From contig OY282606.1 of assembly GCA_958298945.1 (NCBI GenBank), positions 41,925,920-41,989,919 of the forward strand: DNA of 64,000 nt. Direction: 5' to 3'. The position numbers were made by a program, and so were the translations under genes. The first letter of the stretch is position 1. Every line of letters starts with the position of its first letter. This document shows positions 44,353 to 57,501 of this stretch, one piece after another. This DNA comes from Atherix ibis. Its lineage: Eukaryota > Arthropoda > Insecta > Diptera > Athericidae. Under the pieces are notes generated by a model, which was given only the letters and a program-made list of their open reading frames with translations, was not told the origin of the DNA and made no database searches.

Positions 44353-45579
44353 TGTTGGGTTGGCAACTAAGTGATTGCGGATTTTGTCAATAGATGGTAT
44401 TAGCTGATTCTTTTGTTATGTAAACGTGCTCAAAGCACCTAGCCTAAATTGTTTTCTTGTTGTTTGGACTTTCGCCTTTAATTTAGTAAAATTAAATTAA
44501 ATTGTATCGTTTAACTGTTTAGTTCTGTTTCATCCAAATTTATAAATGGAAGAACAACGTGTATTTTAGACATATTTTATTGTATTATATCCGAAAAGGC
44601 AAGAACAGATCGCATGTACACAAGAAGTTATGTGCCGTTTATGGGAATGAAGCCTTGAAAGAGAGGCAGTGTCAAAATTGGTTTGCTAAATTTCGTTCTA
44701 GTGATTTTAAAAAAAAAAATGCGCAACGATCGGGCTGTCCAGTTGAAGTTGATGAGACCTATATCAAGGACATTATCAATTCAGATCGTCATAGCACAAC
44801 ACGTGAGATTGCATAGAAGCTCAATGTATCACATACATGCATTGAAAAAAAAATTAAACAGTTTGGCTATGTTAAGAAACTCGATTTATGGATTCATTAC
44901 TGGCTTCAGGAAATTAACTCATTAGCATCTGCGATTCGCGTCTGAACGCAACGAAACGGATCCATCTCTGAAACGACTGATAACTGGTGACGAAAAGTGG
45001 ATAGTTTACAACAACGTTAATCGGAAAAGATCGTGGGTGATGTGAGATGAACCTCCTCAGACGACATCAAAAGCTGAGATGCACCAAAAGAAGATTATGC
45101 TGTCAGTTTGGTGAGATTATAAAGGAATTCTGCACTTTGAACTTTTACCAATAAACCAAACTATTAATTCTACCGTGTACGTTCAACAACTCGTCAAACT
45201 CAGCAATGCAGTTCAAAAAAAGAGGTCACATCTTTGGTCACTCGTCAAAAATTATTGGAATTAAGTTGGGATGTGTTGTCACATCTACCATATAGCCCTG
45301 ACCTAGCGCCTTCATATTACTATTTAGTTCGTTCCATGCATAACTCTTTAAATGGTAAACTTTTTAATGACGCTGATGATGTAAAATCACATTTAATTCC
45401 GTTTTTTGCTAGCAAAAGTAATAAGTTTTACGAACACGGAATTATGACACTGTCTGAAAGATGGCAAAGGGTCATCGACAAAAACAGATAATACCTAAAT
45501 GAATAAATTTATATTTTTAAGTAAAAATTTTTAATTTTTCTTCTTATTTAAAATCCGCAATTACTTAGTTGCCAACCAA
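44353..45579 (+). mobile_element. Mariner F
   Basis: About 1227 bp. The ends are inverted copies of ttggttggcaactaagtaat with one or two differences, and a TA lies on each side (44351-44352 and 45580-45581). The exact left boundary is uncertain by two bases. The right end is only 15 bp from A5. Confidence 0.88.
44546..45491 (+). pseudogene. Mariner transposase pseudogene (F), cecropia-like
   Basis: ATG 44546 (MEEQRV) is followed at once by a frame shift. The main frame then has YFRHILLYYIRKGKNRSHVH, ERQCQNWFAKFRSSDF and RSGCPVEVDETYIKDIINSD, with a TAG after TTREIA. Later come LITGDEKWIVYNNVNRKRSW, a stop, KAEMHQKKIMLSVWWDYKGI and TINSTVYVQQLVKLSNA. The segment with the second catalytic Asp (HQDNARPHTS) has been deleted near 45225. 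The third Asp is Tyr (YSPDLAPSYYYL). The end, IMTLSERWQRVIDKNR, is intact. The subfamily name is tentative. Confidence 0.85.
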
Positions 45580-45596
45580 TATCACGATCACAAGTA

Positions 45597-47007
45597 CCAG
45601 GTGTATAAGCTTAAATCCGCTGCTTGGTCATAGTTGGCGTGAGTGAGCGTATTAAGCTACTATGGGCACGCCATACTTTTTTTATAAGTTTGACATCTGT
45701 CAACATTAATCAGTGCCCATTTTCAGCAATTTTGTACAACACCGTACATTTTTCCTTTGGTAATCATGTCTAGTTTTGAGCCAGAAAAAGAGCATATGCG
45801 GGAAGCTCTGCTTTTCTGCTTTAATTTGAAGAAATCGGCTGCCAAATCGCATCGAATGCTTATGGAGGCTTATGGTGACAGTGCTTTACCGGAAACAACG
45901 TGCCGAGATTGGTTTCGTTGGTTCAACACTGGCAACTTTGACTTGTGGGACAAGAAGAATGACAATTGGTCTAGGAAGGTTGGGGACCATCAATTGCAAG
46001 CTCTTTTGGACGAAGACGATACCCAATCGCAAACAAAATGCATGCGGAGCAATTGTGAGTTACTCAATCAGCCATTTCCATGCGTCTGTTTGCCATGGGG
46101 AAGATTGAAAAGATCGGAAAACGGGTGCCGCATGAATTGAACGATAGGCAGATGGAGCGACACCAAAACACATGCGAAATCTTGCTCGTCAGACAAAAAA
46201 GAAAGTCGTTCCTGCATCGGATTGTGATAGGCGATGAAAAGTGTATATATTTCGAGAATCCAAAACGCAAGACCAAATCGCTTCGGACGAAAGATGATAC
46301 TGTGCGTTTGGTGGGATCAGCAGGGTATCGTCTATTATGAGATGCTGAAACCTGGTGAAACTGTCAATGCCCACCGCTACCACCAACAACTGTTCAAATT
46401 GCACTATGCTCTGCATGAGAAAAGGACGGATTATCAACAAAGACATGACAAGCTGATTTTCCTCCACGACAACGCAAAATCGCACTTTCTTTTTTGTCTG
46501 ACGAGCAAGATTTCGCATGTGATTTGGCGTCGCTCCATCTGCCTATCGTTCAATTCATGCGGCACCCATTTTCCGATCTTTTCAATCTACCCCATGGCAA
46601 ACAGACGCATGGAAATGGCTGGCTGAGTAACATCCAATTACTCCGTGAGCATTTTTTGCGATTGGGTATCGTCTTCGTCCAAAAGAGCCTGCAATTGATG
46701 GTCCTCAACCTTCTTAGGCCGATTTTCCGCTTCTTGTCCTACAAGTCAAAATTGCCGTCTTTGGCACGTTGTTTCCGATAAAGCACTGTCACCATAGACC
46801 TCCATAAGAATTCAATGCAATTTCAGCAGCCGATTTCTTCAAATTCTGGCACAAAACTAGACATGATTACCAAAGGACATGATTACCAAATGCTTACTGA
46901 TTAATGTTGACAAACTCATAAAAAAAAAGTATGGCGTGCCTATGGTAGCTAATACCCTCACTCACGCCATCAATGACCAAACAGCGGATTTAAGCTTATA
47001 CACCTGG
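45597..47007. mobile_element. Palindromic (head-to-head) Mos1-like mariner A5
   Basis: The left arm (45597-46484) is plus-oriented: ccaggtgtataagcttaaat, a 5' UTR, then transposase codons from ATG 45766 to FLHDNA. At about 46484/46485 the sequence switches to the reverse complement of the same 5' half and runs out to a second 5' inverted repeat ending cttatacacctgg at 47007. There is no 3' end of the element. TA precedes the left end, and the right flank is CA. The arms 45597-46210 and 46485-47007 could fold on each other around a 270-base loop. Confidence 0.85.
45766..46484 (+). pseudogene. Mos1-like transposase pseudogene, left arm of A5
   Basis: It begins MSSFEPEKEHMREALLFCFN and is open to DEDDTQSQTKC, where a small deletion shifts the frame. 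It continues RQMERHQNTCEILLVRQKRK and IGDEKCIYFENPKRK. A second deletion removes the KSWVDPGQ segment. Then come RKMILCVWWDQQGIVYYEML and DKLIFLHDNAKSH, which runs into the reversed arm. The region of the third catalytic Asp is absent. Confidence 0.85.
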
Positions 47008-50000
47008 CATATGATACGAAGCTTCAAGATTTTCTTTTCTAATTTTTAGTATTGGGTATTAGGAAACAGTTGTCGAGAGCAGAAATAGGCAATAAAATGC
47101 ATACGATAGACAGAGAATTACGTAAAGGATTTATCCTTTCATTCAACGTGCTTCGGCATTTCTATTTTTGGATTACTTATATAAAATTTTTCTAAATAAA
47201 ATGTCAAAATAACCTTTTTTATCTTTAAAATACTTTTCCTTACAAAAGACTCAACTAAATTTTTTTCTATCTTTCTTGGCTATTGTTAATATTTTCTATT
47301 ACAGTTGTTTTTAGAACAATTTTGCCACCCTCGAAAATGAAAGGTCATTTTTCATATTTTAATGAGAATAAAGTAATTCCTTTTTTAAAAAATAGATTTC
47401 GCGATTTTAATAGAATTTTATTTCATCCAAAATTGTTATTTTTTTCACTATAGCGATTTTTCACAAGGACAACAACAAAATAAAAAAAAAACAAGGATAA
47501 CAACAAAATAAAAAATTAAGGACTGTAATAAAAAATCTTCCATGTAAGAATATGCAAGATAGGCAGAGAAAGATGAAGAACATGAATCGTATAGTGTTTC
47601 GTCCTTAATGAATTTTTAATGAATCTGTTTTGTTATTTCTGAAAATCAAGCGAGTCATTGTTCTATTGACCTTGATTTTTTAATACACTCTATGGAAAAT
47701 TAACATTTTTCCCCATTGTCCTTAGTCAGTAACCCTGTCAGTTTACTTGATGTCACTTTAGTTAGATTGCAAAATGTCCCCCCACACCTACCTTTAAGTA
47801 TGTACGTACGTCAAAATATTCGAATAAATAAAATCAAATAAGTTAGCTGCTTGATAATTGTCTTTTTGAATAATTTGGAAGGGTTCTTTTTTAAAAACAA
47901 TTTTCAAATCATATTTTGTAAATGATTAAGCCACTATATTCGGAAAGTTTTCTTGTTAGCTTGTTGTCAGATTATAAATAAGAATTTAAGGACGCCATCA
48001 TGTCGACAATAAACAACAAATTCTTTTCATTATATTGTAATTATTTTTATTTAAAATGCGAGTACATCTACTACCTAATATTTATGATTATGAGAAAATG
48101 GCGGAACTTTATTATGTTTTTTCTTTTCTTTTCGGTATTTTAATAAAGTAAGGAAAGTTTTTCTAATTATAAATCATAATATGAGTAAAGATGATGAAAT
48201 GTTCTTTTCATAATTCCTGTCCAAATGATTTATTACACAAAAGTTTAAAAATATGCTTATCATGGTAATTTTTATCTTAAGTATACTTATAGGAAATTTA
48301 TAATTTATCTTTTCTCTTTTAAAACTTTCCATATCCTTAGGTTTAATTCGGTATAAAAAATAACTTGATTAGATTTTCACAATTTCTATGAAAAAAAAAT
48401 AACTAAAATAGAATAATTGTGAAAAGCTTTTTCTATGAACTATAAAGATACTTAAAAAATATAAAACCAATGTTATTTGTAAAATAAAATTAAAAACAGC
48501 TTCCTTAATAAGATTCTTATCCTTGGAGAGCTTGTACATACATATTTACGAAATTTTCATATACTCAAAAGCTCAAAAATAACGTCTGATCATAAAGTCA
48601 TGAATTTTCTTTTTTTAATATAAATATAAATAAGCAGACATCATGTCCTTAAAATATATTGTAAATAATACCAGAGTGATCGATAGTATTCGATATTTTA
48701 TTTATCTTGAATTATTATTGCATGATTTTTTTTGTGCAAATATTTTCAAAAACTGATGCTCAAATTTAGAAATTGCCACTAAGTATTTATCTCATCAAAA
48801 GTAGGAAATTTTTCCGATGCGTTCTTGACACGTTTTTAGGACTCTTTTTTTATAAGAAGGTAACTCAATAATAACTGATATGATAAGTTTATTTCCAAGA
48901 TTATATTCTCTGAATAATATGTATAAAATTTTCCTCTTAAAAACGAATCTACCTCTTAAGTGGTCTCTACAATGTTAGAATAAGAATATTTTCATATCTT
49001 AAATTTAATGACTTTTACTCTTATAGATAATTGAAGAGCTATTAAACTCAATAGCAATTTACATATTTTAAGAGATATTTGCTTTAGTTTTAATTTTATA
49101 GCAATAATAAAAATAATAATTTCGTTATGTATTCTAATCTTATGAAAAGAGATAATACACTTAACGGGTACGAGCACAGGAAAATTCCTTGAGAAATTAC
49201 CTTCTGCTAAAAATAGAAATATTAATAATAAGCAATACTTCTACTAAAATACTAGAAATTCAGTAAGCTAAGAAGGATAATTTATTACAATATGTATGTA
49301 TACCTGAGAACAGCAAGGACAAGTAAAAATAAATAAAAAAATAAGAAAAATAATCGTTAATTTGATAGAGTGCTATGAATTTGTACTTACTTTTGTATCA
49401 TCTTATTTGACAATTGTCATAAAGGAATTTGATGATAAGGAGTCTGAAAGATGAATATGAAACTGTTAGCTTAACACGCGAACAATTTGAGGATAGAAAA
49501 GTAAGTTAAGCACGATTTTTACTAAAAGTTCTAGTATTGGTCTTTAGAGACTCATCTAGGTAAACTGACAGATGAAGTAATAGTAGTTCTTAGCTTCAAG
49601 CATAACATTTTCAAACAAATGGTAAGAATTCTGTGGAACATTTTAACATCTGCCCTTTTATGTGCATAGTCTTGTAACGATGGCAATTGAGTATTTCTTA
49701 TAAAAATACATACATAGTATTCAAGGAAAATGGAAATGAAGAAAAAAAATACAAGCTTATGGAAAATGAAAAAATTCACCTGCGGGTAGTATGGCTGCCC
49801 TTTCTGAAAAGAATTTCAATAAAGAGTAAACCCTTGCATAGTTTGTTTTCCTGTGGATATTTCCATTTGATCAACAGAAAACTCTTTGGCTCTTTGGGTT
49901 ATCTTTAAAAGGAGTACTCGTATCCTTTAAAGTATCGCCTATATTCAACATGTTACAGCTGCAAATAGGAAAATTATAAAGAGGATAGTCCTTGAAATTT

Positions 50001-51372
50001 ATAGGATATGATTTTCTACAATATAAAATCTACTTGTACGTTTTTCTGTCACTCTACTCTTACTACTTAAAAAAAACAAAAAAATAAATACAAATATGCA
50101 TGTACAACTACTTCGACTTCATGGCACAGTTGGTTAAATATTCTTCGTATTTTAGGTTAATTGAATCACGTCTTCAGGCGATGCTTTTTAAATAAACTGA
50201 ACTCGTTGATAAAGTAAAAAACCTACAGATAAGATTTCAATGTTTGCCTGTGTACAAGTACATGATCTCAAAAAACACTTGGGCCTGACACAGCCAAAAA
50301 CTACGCTTCAAATGAATTTACATCTCAGCTTCCGACATGCAAGTTAGTTAGTAACTTCCATCGCTAAAATAGGAGCAGCTTGAAAACCATGCTTTTCACA
50401 GACCAAATGTGGGTCAAATATGGTGCACTATAAATGGTCTTCCATGTAACGAGGAAATTATTTTTTCAAAATATTTTTTTATGATTCGTACGATTATGTG
50501 TTCAGATGTATACAAGGATAAGCACATAAAAGTATAGTAAATACGTGCAACCAAATATGTTGTGTCTCATATTATAGTCACACAAGCTGTAGATCTATGT
50601 GTATTCTTAGGCGATTATAAATAATAAATTACATATCAAAGAGAATGACAATTTGATATTGGAGAGATATTTGTAAAATATATTTTATTAATCTATGAAA
50701 TTTGGACAATCTTAATTGCAGTTTCATGTTATAAATTTTCAATTTTTCTTCAAGTAAATTTACACGAAACACTTGGACTTAGATTTTTTTTTGTTGGGAA
50801 AATAACTTTTCTAAAATTACTCCAACAAAAATTTATAGATGAAAGTTTACTTTTTAAAAATAATCAAAATTTATTAGGTGATACTTTAAATTTTTAAAGT
50901 AAGTAAATGTATTTATTTAAAAAAATAAAATAATATTGTATATTCATATTTGGAGGATCCGTCCTTAAAATAATAAAATAAGCATTCCTCAGTTCTTTCG
51001 CATGTGCACCTTTCGAATGTATTCATTTTTTGAAGTGATGCTTATTTATGGGATTTATGGAAAAAAGAGGGCTAATGAGAAAAAAAGCTCTCGAACAAAA
51101 AGGTTACTACTATGATTAAAAAAAATGATAATTAAACATTTTAGAACAAGACATATTCACATCACGAGTAAATTGGGACTTTGAGTTCACCATTGCGAGC
51201 ATAAAATTGGGCAACGATAATTTTATGAAGTTTTTTTGATTACGACGGTAAGTGCAAAGCTATGTAGGGTCCTATAGTTCAAATTCAATAATTCCATATT
51301 GGTTTTAATATTGTATTTTATAAAAGTACTTTACCGGCTGTTCTGAGTTTAAACCGAGCATGAACATGTCAA
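47008..51372. other. Long AT-rich stretch without a recognised gene
   Basis: No motif of a host gene or element was recognised. Short open frames (for example 49552-49779 minus and 49687-49908 plus) have no family signature and overlap each other on opposite strands. Confidence 0.5.
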
Positions 51373-52536
51373 AGTAATGGGAGTACAAATATAAAGCTGT
51401 CGGTTTTTTTTCATTGTGGAAAAATGCTCAGATATTCATGCTCCAAAGTATTGTCTATCGCTAGGGATAACTTTTTTCCATCTTTCTGGCAGTATACGGA
51501 TTCCATGTCGAAAAAACTGCTCGTCTTTTGAGGCGTTCCACGAATCGACCCAATGTTTGGTCTCTTCGTTTGATCGGAAGTGCTGCTCAGCCAAAACCAT
51601 ACGTCATTGATTGAAAGAGGTAGTAGTCGGAAGGACTACCTGGAAAATATGAATGAATAATATACCCATTTCAGTATTTTCAGGTAGGTTTTCACTAGCT
51701 TAGCAACATGTGGTCGAGCGTTGTTGTGCAGCAAAATCACTTTGTCATGTTTTTGCTCATATTGTGGCCGTTTTTCCTTCAATATTTGCTCAAATGCAAC
51801 AGTTGTGTTCGGTAACGAGCTCTTGCGATAGTTTTACCCGGTTGCAATAGCTCATAATATACCACGCTAAGCTGGTCCTACCAAAAACATAGCATGGGCT
51901 TCGAGCCATGGATATTTGGCTTGGCCGTGGATGTTGACGCTTGGTCGCGGCGCCCTAACGATTTTCTTCGCTTTGGATTATTGTAATGGATCCACTTTTC
52001 AGTACCAGTCACAATACGATGCAGAAAACCCTTACTTTTTTCCCGTTGGAGTAGCTGTTTGCACGTGAAAAAATGCCGTTCAACGTCTCTCGGCTTCAAC
52101 TCGTATGGCATCCAAGTTCCTTGTTAAGTCACGACCAATGAATCTGCTAGTTGTTATTGCATTTTACGTGGATCCAATTATGCGTCTTCAAACTTTCGGG
52201 ACGCTCTTGTCTTTCCCATTGAAATTACCACTTTTGTAGCGTTGGAACTATTCGCGACACGTTCTATCACTAAAACAAGCCTCACCTTAACTTTCTACAA
52301 TCATTCGACGCACTTCAGCCCCAGATTCGTTCCCGTAAATGATGCTTATTTGGCTCAAATTTACACATTTTCACGCACAGAAAAATATATAACATAACGC
52401 CGTCAAAAAGTCATAAATAAAATGATGAGGAGTTGTTGACAGATGCCTAAACTTACGATTTGACATTTCTGATCTAATATTTTGGACCAGTATTTACTGC
52501 TGGCGCCATCTATTGGAAATCGGTGGTTTATTCATG
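51373..52536 (-). mobile_element. Mariner G (second Mos1-related lineage)
   Basis: A minus-strand element whose transposase differs from family A. The ends are weak: tacaaatataaagctgtcgg at the left and the inverse of tactgcatgaataaaccacc at the right align with several mismatches. The boundaries are therefore approximate, perhaps within 15 bp. Confidence 0.7.
51480..52368 (-). pseudogene. Mariner transposase pseudogene (G)
   Basis: ATG 52368 starts MCKFEPNKHHLRERIWG and then hits a stop. Shifted frames follow. The best frame (52111-51878) reads MPYELKPRDVERHFFTCKQL, GFLHRIVTGTEKWIHYNNPK and STAKPNIHGSKPMLCFW. TGTEKW replaces the usual TGDEKW, so the first catalytic Asp is Thr. Downstream pieces correspond to ILLHNNARPHVA-like codons with changes, and to the FRS..E..WVDSW.ASKDEQFF and IRILPERWKK segments near the left end. 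Many stops make this one of the more decayed mariners here. Confidence 0.75.
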
Positions 52537-55193
52537 CAGTAACGTCTGTTTAGAGCAAGTGTACATCAACTTACAATCCTACATACCGATTTTAGTGTCT
52601 TGTGATTTGATACTACCATTAAGATATGAGGATATGGTTTGCAGCGGAGAGTAAGATTTACGAGGACTTATTTGCATTTAATAACTTCTGTTTTTTTCCT
52701 TCTGCCGATTTAGTAAACCAGTTCTGGGTGTTTTGGATTTGGATTTTGAGTATTTTGGAAGCCATATAATAAAGTCGGCAGTGTTAGGAACTTATAAAAT
52801 TACCTTTCAAAGTAATTTGGGCAATCATATTTTTTCAGGCTAAAAATAGATCTACAATATAAGCGAGCATAATCATTTGCTTAACTTCTACACTGATTTA
52901 TTTGAGAGTATATGGAAGACTCTAAATAAACCAGTTTTAAATTTTTTAATATTATAATATCCTCAGTTTGCATAGATAAGCAGTTGAAAAAATTTCATAA
53001 AAATAGTGTCTTTTATATTATCTTTGGCCTAGAGCACTAATTTTTTGAGACGGATTTATAATAAAACTTCCACGTTATTTATTATTCAAAAAGTTGTGAC
53101 CTACAGTTTAGTAGAAAAACGTTTAAAGTAAATATATTGATTGACTTTCAAATTTTTTCAGATAATCAAAATGAATGAAACAAATTTTAGATCCTTGTAG
53201 TTACAAAAATTCTGAATTAAAATTTAGAAGTTAGCTAGAGTGTCAAAAAAATGCAAATTGACTCTTTTGTATAAAAATTGTTATAATTATAATTTTTTAA
53301 TGAAATTTTTATTTTAATTTTGCATACAGAATATTTTGAATGAAATTACAGTTAAAATATTAAGATCATTAGTTAAAAGGATTCATTAAACGAAAAATAA
53401 TAGTCTCCATAGTATAATCGAATATCATTGTTGAAACTTACGAGCAGTTACAATAAATGTTTACTGAAAAATTATTGTAAATTACCTCAGAATATAATCA
53501 ATTTTACTTGTAGAAAACCACTCCCAGTTTATGTGGATACCATTGTAAAAAGAAAAAGCATGCATGCTTTCAATTTATATATAATACTTATTAATTACTT
53601 CTAAGTAATTAAAAGTTATTATTGTATAAATCATCATACTCAGATGGGATACAAATTATTGCTCTTTCCAGATATAACATAAGTTGGAAGTTAGAGCCAA
53701 GCTGAATAGTGTAGTCATACTTGTACGATTGAATTCAAACCCAAATTCAAAATGTAAAATTTATAATATCAAATGTTTACTATGGAAATTGGCCTAATAC
53801 TATTTGTTGTTCAAAGAACATTTGTCAACTTACCTTGTATTTGGTGCACTTTGTCATCACAAGGACAACGGTTGAAGTTCATTTGTTGCTTAATTTATGG
53901 AAATGGTTTTGGGGTTTCATTGAGTGCAGAGTTTATAAACATAAGTAAAAACAGGATGCAGAACATTCTTATTCTATATTTTAGTATCTATTATTGTCTA
54001 TTTGATTACAGGAAGTTGAATACTCCTAACGATAACAGTCTGTTAGGTGACATGGTTTATAAATGGAAACAGTAAAAGATCTAATATAATATCGCATCTA
54101 ATTTTTCAGTCTATGTTAGTAGAAATTCTTCTTTTACTTGACTGTAAGGCTACAGGTGATTATATTGTATAATAAAATTTCTTCTACAATATATAACGGA
54201 TAGTTATCTATTATTTTCTATAGTTACTATTCTCTATTTACAGTATTTGATTTAAGAGCAGATATGAAAGTTGTTGCTATCAAGAATTGCATCCATGAAA
54301 ATGCATGTTCAGAGCTATATCCTTATTTTCGGAATTGCATTAAACGTAATTCTTTAAAAAGGCTATTGTTTAGCATAGGTGTTCACCTAGACCCACAGAA
54401 AGGTTTCCATAGTCGGTACTCGATTCAATTTGTTCATGAGTGTTTACTCGTTTCGAATAGCATCTGGTCTCATTTTATAGCAGAATAATTTACTGTCATA
54501 CGGTATTTATCTACACACATGAATGAATACAATAAAATTGGTAAATTGAACTTGCGGAAATTTATTATTGCTATTGACTCTTCTGCTTAGCGGAAATGTT
54601 TCATATTAAATCAGACAAGCACTGTCATTACTTTGGTCTAGTGTCCACTAAAATAAGAATGAGTATTTATTATATAATTCGAAATGTATAACCAAATAAT
54701 CGTTAGTTACAGTTATCATTTATTTATTAGATAAGCACTGCATAATATTTTTATAATATTACATGCGCAACTATAAACGAGGCTAAATATAATAACCTGC
54801 AATGGTGCTTAAAGTTATTTGTAATCGAAAATAGTACATATTTTAAGATTGAGAATTTTATAATTTTACACAGTAAGATTTTTCTCAATATTTTATATAA
54901 TATAATATTTTGGAATAGCCGAGAAGATCCTAACAATTTTTTGAAAGTTCCAATCGAACTATTTAAATCTAGCAGAAGTGTAAACTATTTCTTTTTGTGG
55001 GGCCTACAATTGATATTATAAATTTTTTTCTTATGACAAATAATTTTTTCAATTAATAATAAAAGTTCTGAAAAATAACTTTTTATAGCCGTTTACTAAT
55101 TATAATATAGGAAAAATTAGAGAATGTCAAGAAAGTAAACAATTTTTTTAAATGAGATAAGCAAAATAATAAAACAATGCCTATTTATAAAAC
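52537..55193. other. Long AT-rich stretch without a recognised gene
   Basis: Two plus frames, 53773-54075 (100 codons) and 54264-54488 (74 codons), are open but match no family I recognise. I see no splice-linked continuation. Confidence 0.45.
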
Positions 55194-55195
55194 TA

Positions 55196-56373
55196 CTAGG
55201 TGTATAAGCTTAAATGCGCTGTTTAGTTATAGATGGCGTGAGTGATTGTATTAAGCTACCATGGGGACGTCATACTTTTTTTTATGTGTTTGACATCTGT
55301 CAATATTAATTAGTACACATTGTCAGCAATTTCGTACAACAACATACATTTTTCCTTTGGTAATCATGTCTAGTTTTGTGCCAGAAAAAGAGCATATACA
55401 GGAAGGTTTGCTTTTCTGCCTCAATTTAAAGAAATCGGCTGCCGAATTGCATCGAATGCTTATGGAGGCCTATGGTGACAGTGCTTTATCAGAAACAATG
55501 TGCCGAGATTGGTTTCGTCGGTTCAAAGACGGCAATTTTGATTTGCGGGATAAGAAGCGTAAAAATCGGCCTAAGAAGGTTGATGACCATGAATTGCAGG
55601 CTCTTTTGGACGAAGACGGTATCCAATCGAAAAAAATGCTCACGGAGCAATTGGATGTTACACATGCGAAATCTTGCTCGCCAGACAAAAAAGAGAGTCG
55701 TTCCTGTATCGGATTGTGACAGGCGATGAAAAGTGGATATATTTCGAGAATCATAAACGTAAGAAATCGTGGGTTGATCCCGGCCAACCGTCAACATCTT
55801 CCTTAAGACCAAATCGGTTCGGACGGAAGACGATGTTGTGCGTTTGGTGGGATCAGCAGGGTATCGTCTACTACGAGATGTTGAAACCTGGTGAAACTGT
55901 CAATGCCCACCGCTTCCACCAACAACTGATCAAATTGCACCGTGCTTTGCGTGCAAAAAGGACTGATTATCAACAAAGACATGACAAGCAGATTTTCCTC
56001 CACGACAACGCACCATCGCACACGTCAAAAATTGTCCGAAAGTACTTGGTGAAACTTAACTGGAAGATGCTACTCTACCCCAGTTATTCACCAGATCTAG
56101 CCCCTTCCGACTACCATCTGTTTTCGTCGATGGGCCACGCGCGCGCTGAGCAACACTTCGATTCTTACGAAGACGTCCGAAAATGGCTTGATGAGTGGTT
56201 TGCCTCGAAAGAGAAGGAATTTTTTTGGTGTGGTATCCACAAATTGCCTGAGAGATGGGAAAAATGTGTACCTAGCGAGGGCAAGTACTTTGAATAAATT
56301 TGTTTTTGTCTTCTATGAAAAAAAACATGTGCTTTTTTAATAAAAAACAGCGGATTTAAGCTTATACACCTGG
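55196..56373 (+). mobile_element. Mos1-like mariner A6
   Basis: The element is 1178 bp with both ends: ctaggtgtataagcttaaat at the left, and aagcttatacacctgg at the right. TA flanks it at 55194-55195 and 56374-56375. It is shorter than A4 mainly through one internal deletion of about 106 bp. Confidence 0.95.
55366..56297 (+). pseudogene. Mos1-like mariner transposase pseudogene (A6)
   Basis: ATG 55366 begins MSSFVPEKEHIQEGLLFCLN and is open to KKMLTEQLDVT. There about 106 bp are missing compared with A3 (from just after that Thr to just before TCEILLARQKR), shifting the frame. From 55674 the frame is open to the natural stop at 56297: TGDEKWIYFENHKRKKSWVD, RKTMLCVWWDQQGIVYYEML, FLHDNAPSHTSKIV, YSPDLAPSDYHLFSSMGHAR and the end HKLPERWEKCVPSEGKYFE. 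All three catalytic Asp are present with 34-residue spacing, so the C-terminal domain is the best preserved in family A. Confidence 0.92.
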
Positions 56374-56489
56374 TATATAATCTAACGTTATCCAAAATGT
56401 TCTTTCGTTTTTGTAATATGATAGCTTTTTATAATAGAAAAATTCAACTCTCGCTATTCATATGTTCAAAATATCTCCAACACAATCCA

Positions 56490-56667
56490 TTCTGAAAATA
56501 TAAGGTGTAGTAAGCCTAAATCCATTATTTTGCATTAAATTGAAGGTTTTATTTAGCATAGATAGAATGATACGATTTATAGAAACCCTCGTCCCTATTG
56601 GCAAAAAACTGGGACAGTCGATTTTAACAATCTTCTCTTGAGGCGAATTTTTCACCTGCAAAATCAT
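56490..56667 (-). pseudogene. Possible mariner 3' end fragment
   Basis: On the minus strand, LPQFFANRDEGFYKSYHSIY resembles the FFA...FYxxGI segment near the C-terminus of several mariner transposases. The outside edge reads aaggtgtagtaagcctaaat, which looks like a mariner end. A similar phrase (ttaggtgtaataag) occurs at 56746. The evidence is slim. Confidence 0.3.
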
Positions 56668-56759
56668 TCGTGACTTTTATCTTTGAAAACTTCCATCTTT
56701 GAAAACTTAGACTATGTCTTATTTAACTTGGACTATATCCTATAAAATATTAGGTGTAA

Positions 56760-57480
56760 TAAGGCTATCAGAAAATAGTTTTCCGGTAACTACACGACCC
56801 AATAGCGCGTTACGAAGAAAAGCTAAATTTGGATCATCGATGCGCCATTAAATGTTGCGTAAAGCTTGATGAATCCGCTAGTTTAACTAACAAAAAATGT
56901 AACGAATCTATGGAGGATAGTACAAGTATTTGAAGGGTCAAGAAGGACTAGAAAAGCATTACGGAGGTAGCCCGTCAACATAAAAAATTGATGAAATTAT
57001 GGCACGATTGAGGGCTCTCAGAATAAACTGTAAACCAAGATAAACTTACAACCAAGCCTCCAAGATAAACTGTCAACCAAGTTTTTATAAGAAAGTTCTT
57101 GAAAAGCTCATAAGAAGGATTGTCCGCATGGATACCTGGAAGATCTCCTACGATAAAGTCCTCTATCACACGTCTATGTCCAGCAACGAGTTTTTATCCT
57201 AAAAAAACTCCTATGGTTTCTCTACACCTACCCCCTATTTTTTCCCGAAGAAAAAAAAACACGTGCAAGGACGTTTTTTGGATGCTGTCAAAAATATCCA
57301 AAGGAGTGCAATTGAGGAGCTCAAGCTAATTCCAGTTAAAGCCTGTTAGCACTGCTACGAAGAATGGAAACAACGACGCCACCGGTGTTTAGCTCTCCAA
57401 GCAAACTATTGTGAAAAGAAGAGCATTAAAACAAAATTATTGGAAAAAAATGAGTTTCATTACTACTTTACCCATACCTC
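56760..57480 (+). pseudogene. Degenerate GAMBOL/mariner-like transposase remnant
   Basis: Plus-strand pieces include HRCAIKCCVKLDESAS near the start, FYKKVLEKLIRRIVRMDTW, DKVLYHTSMSSNEFL at the place of the DNAPAHTS..FL motif, and VKNIQRSAIEELKLIP with CYEEWKQRRHRC near the end. These follow the usual order (FEWHKRF absent, YLxxVLxRLR, xxxAHT, F.W..R...C). Catalytic Asp residues are not recognisable and stops are frequent. It is probably the oldest mariner-type relic in the window. Confidence 0.45.
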
Positions 57481-57501
57481 GTAATTCACCATAACCTCTT
57501 C

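Noticed and set aside
53773..54075. 100-codon plus frame as a gene
   Set aside because: Hydrophobic and Cys-rich output without any recognised domain, signal peptide pattern or neighbouring exon. It is compatible with chance.
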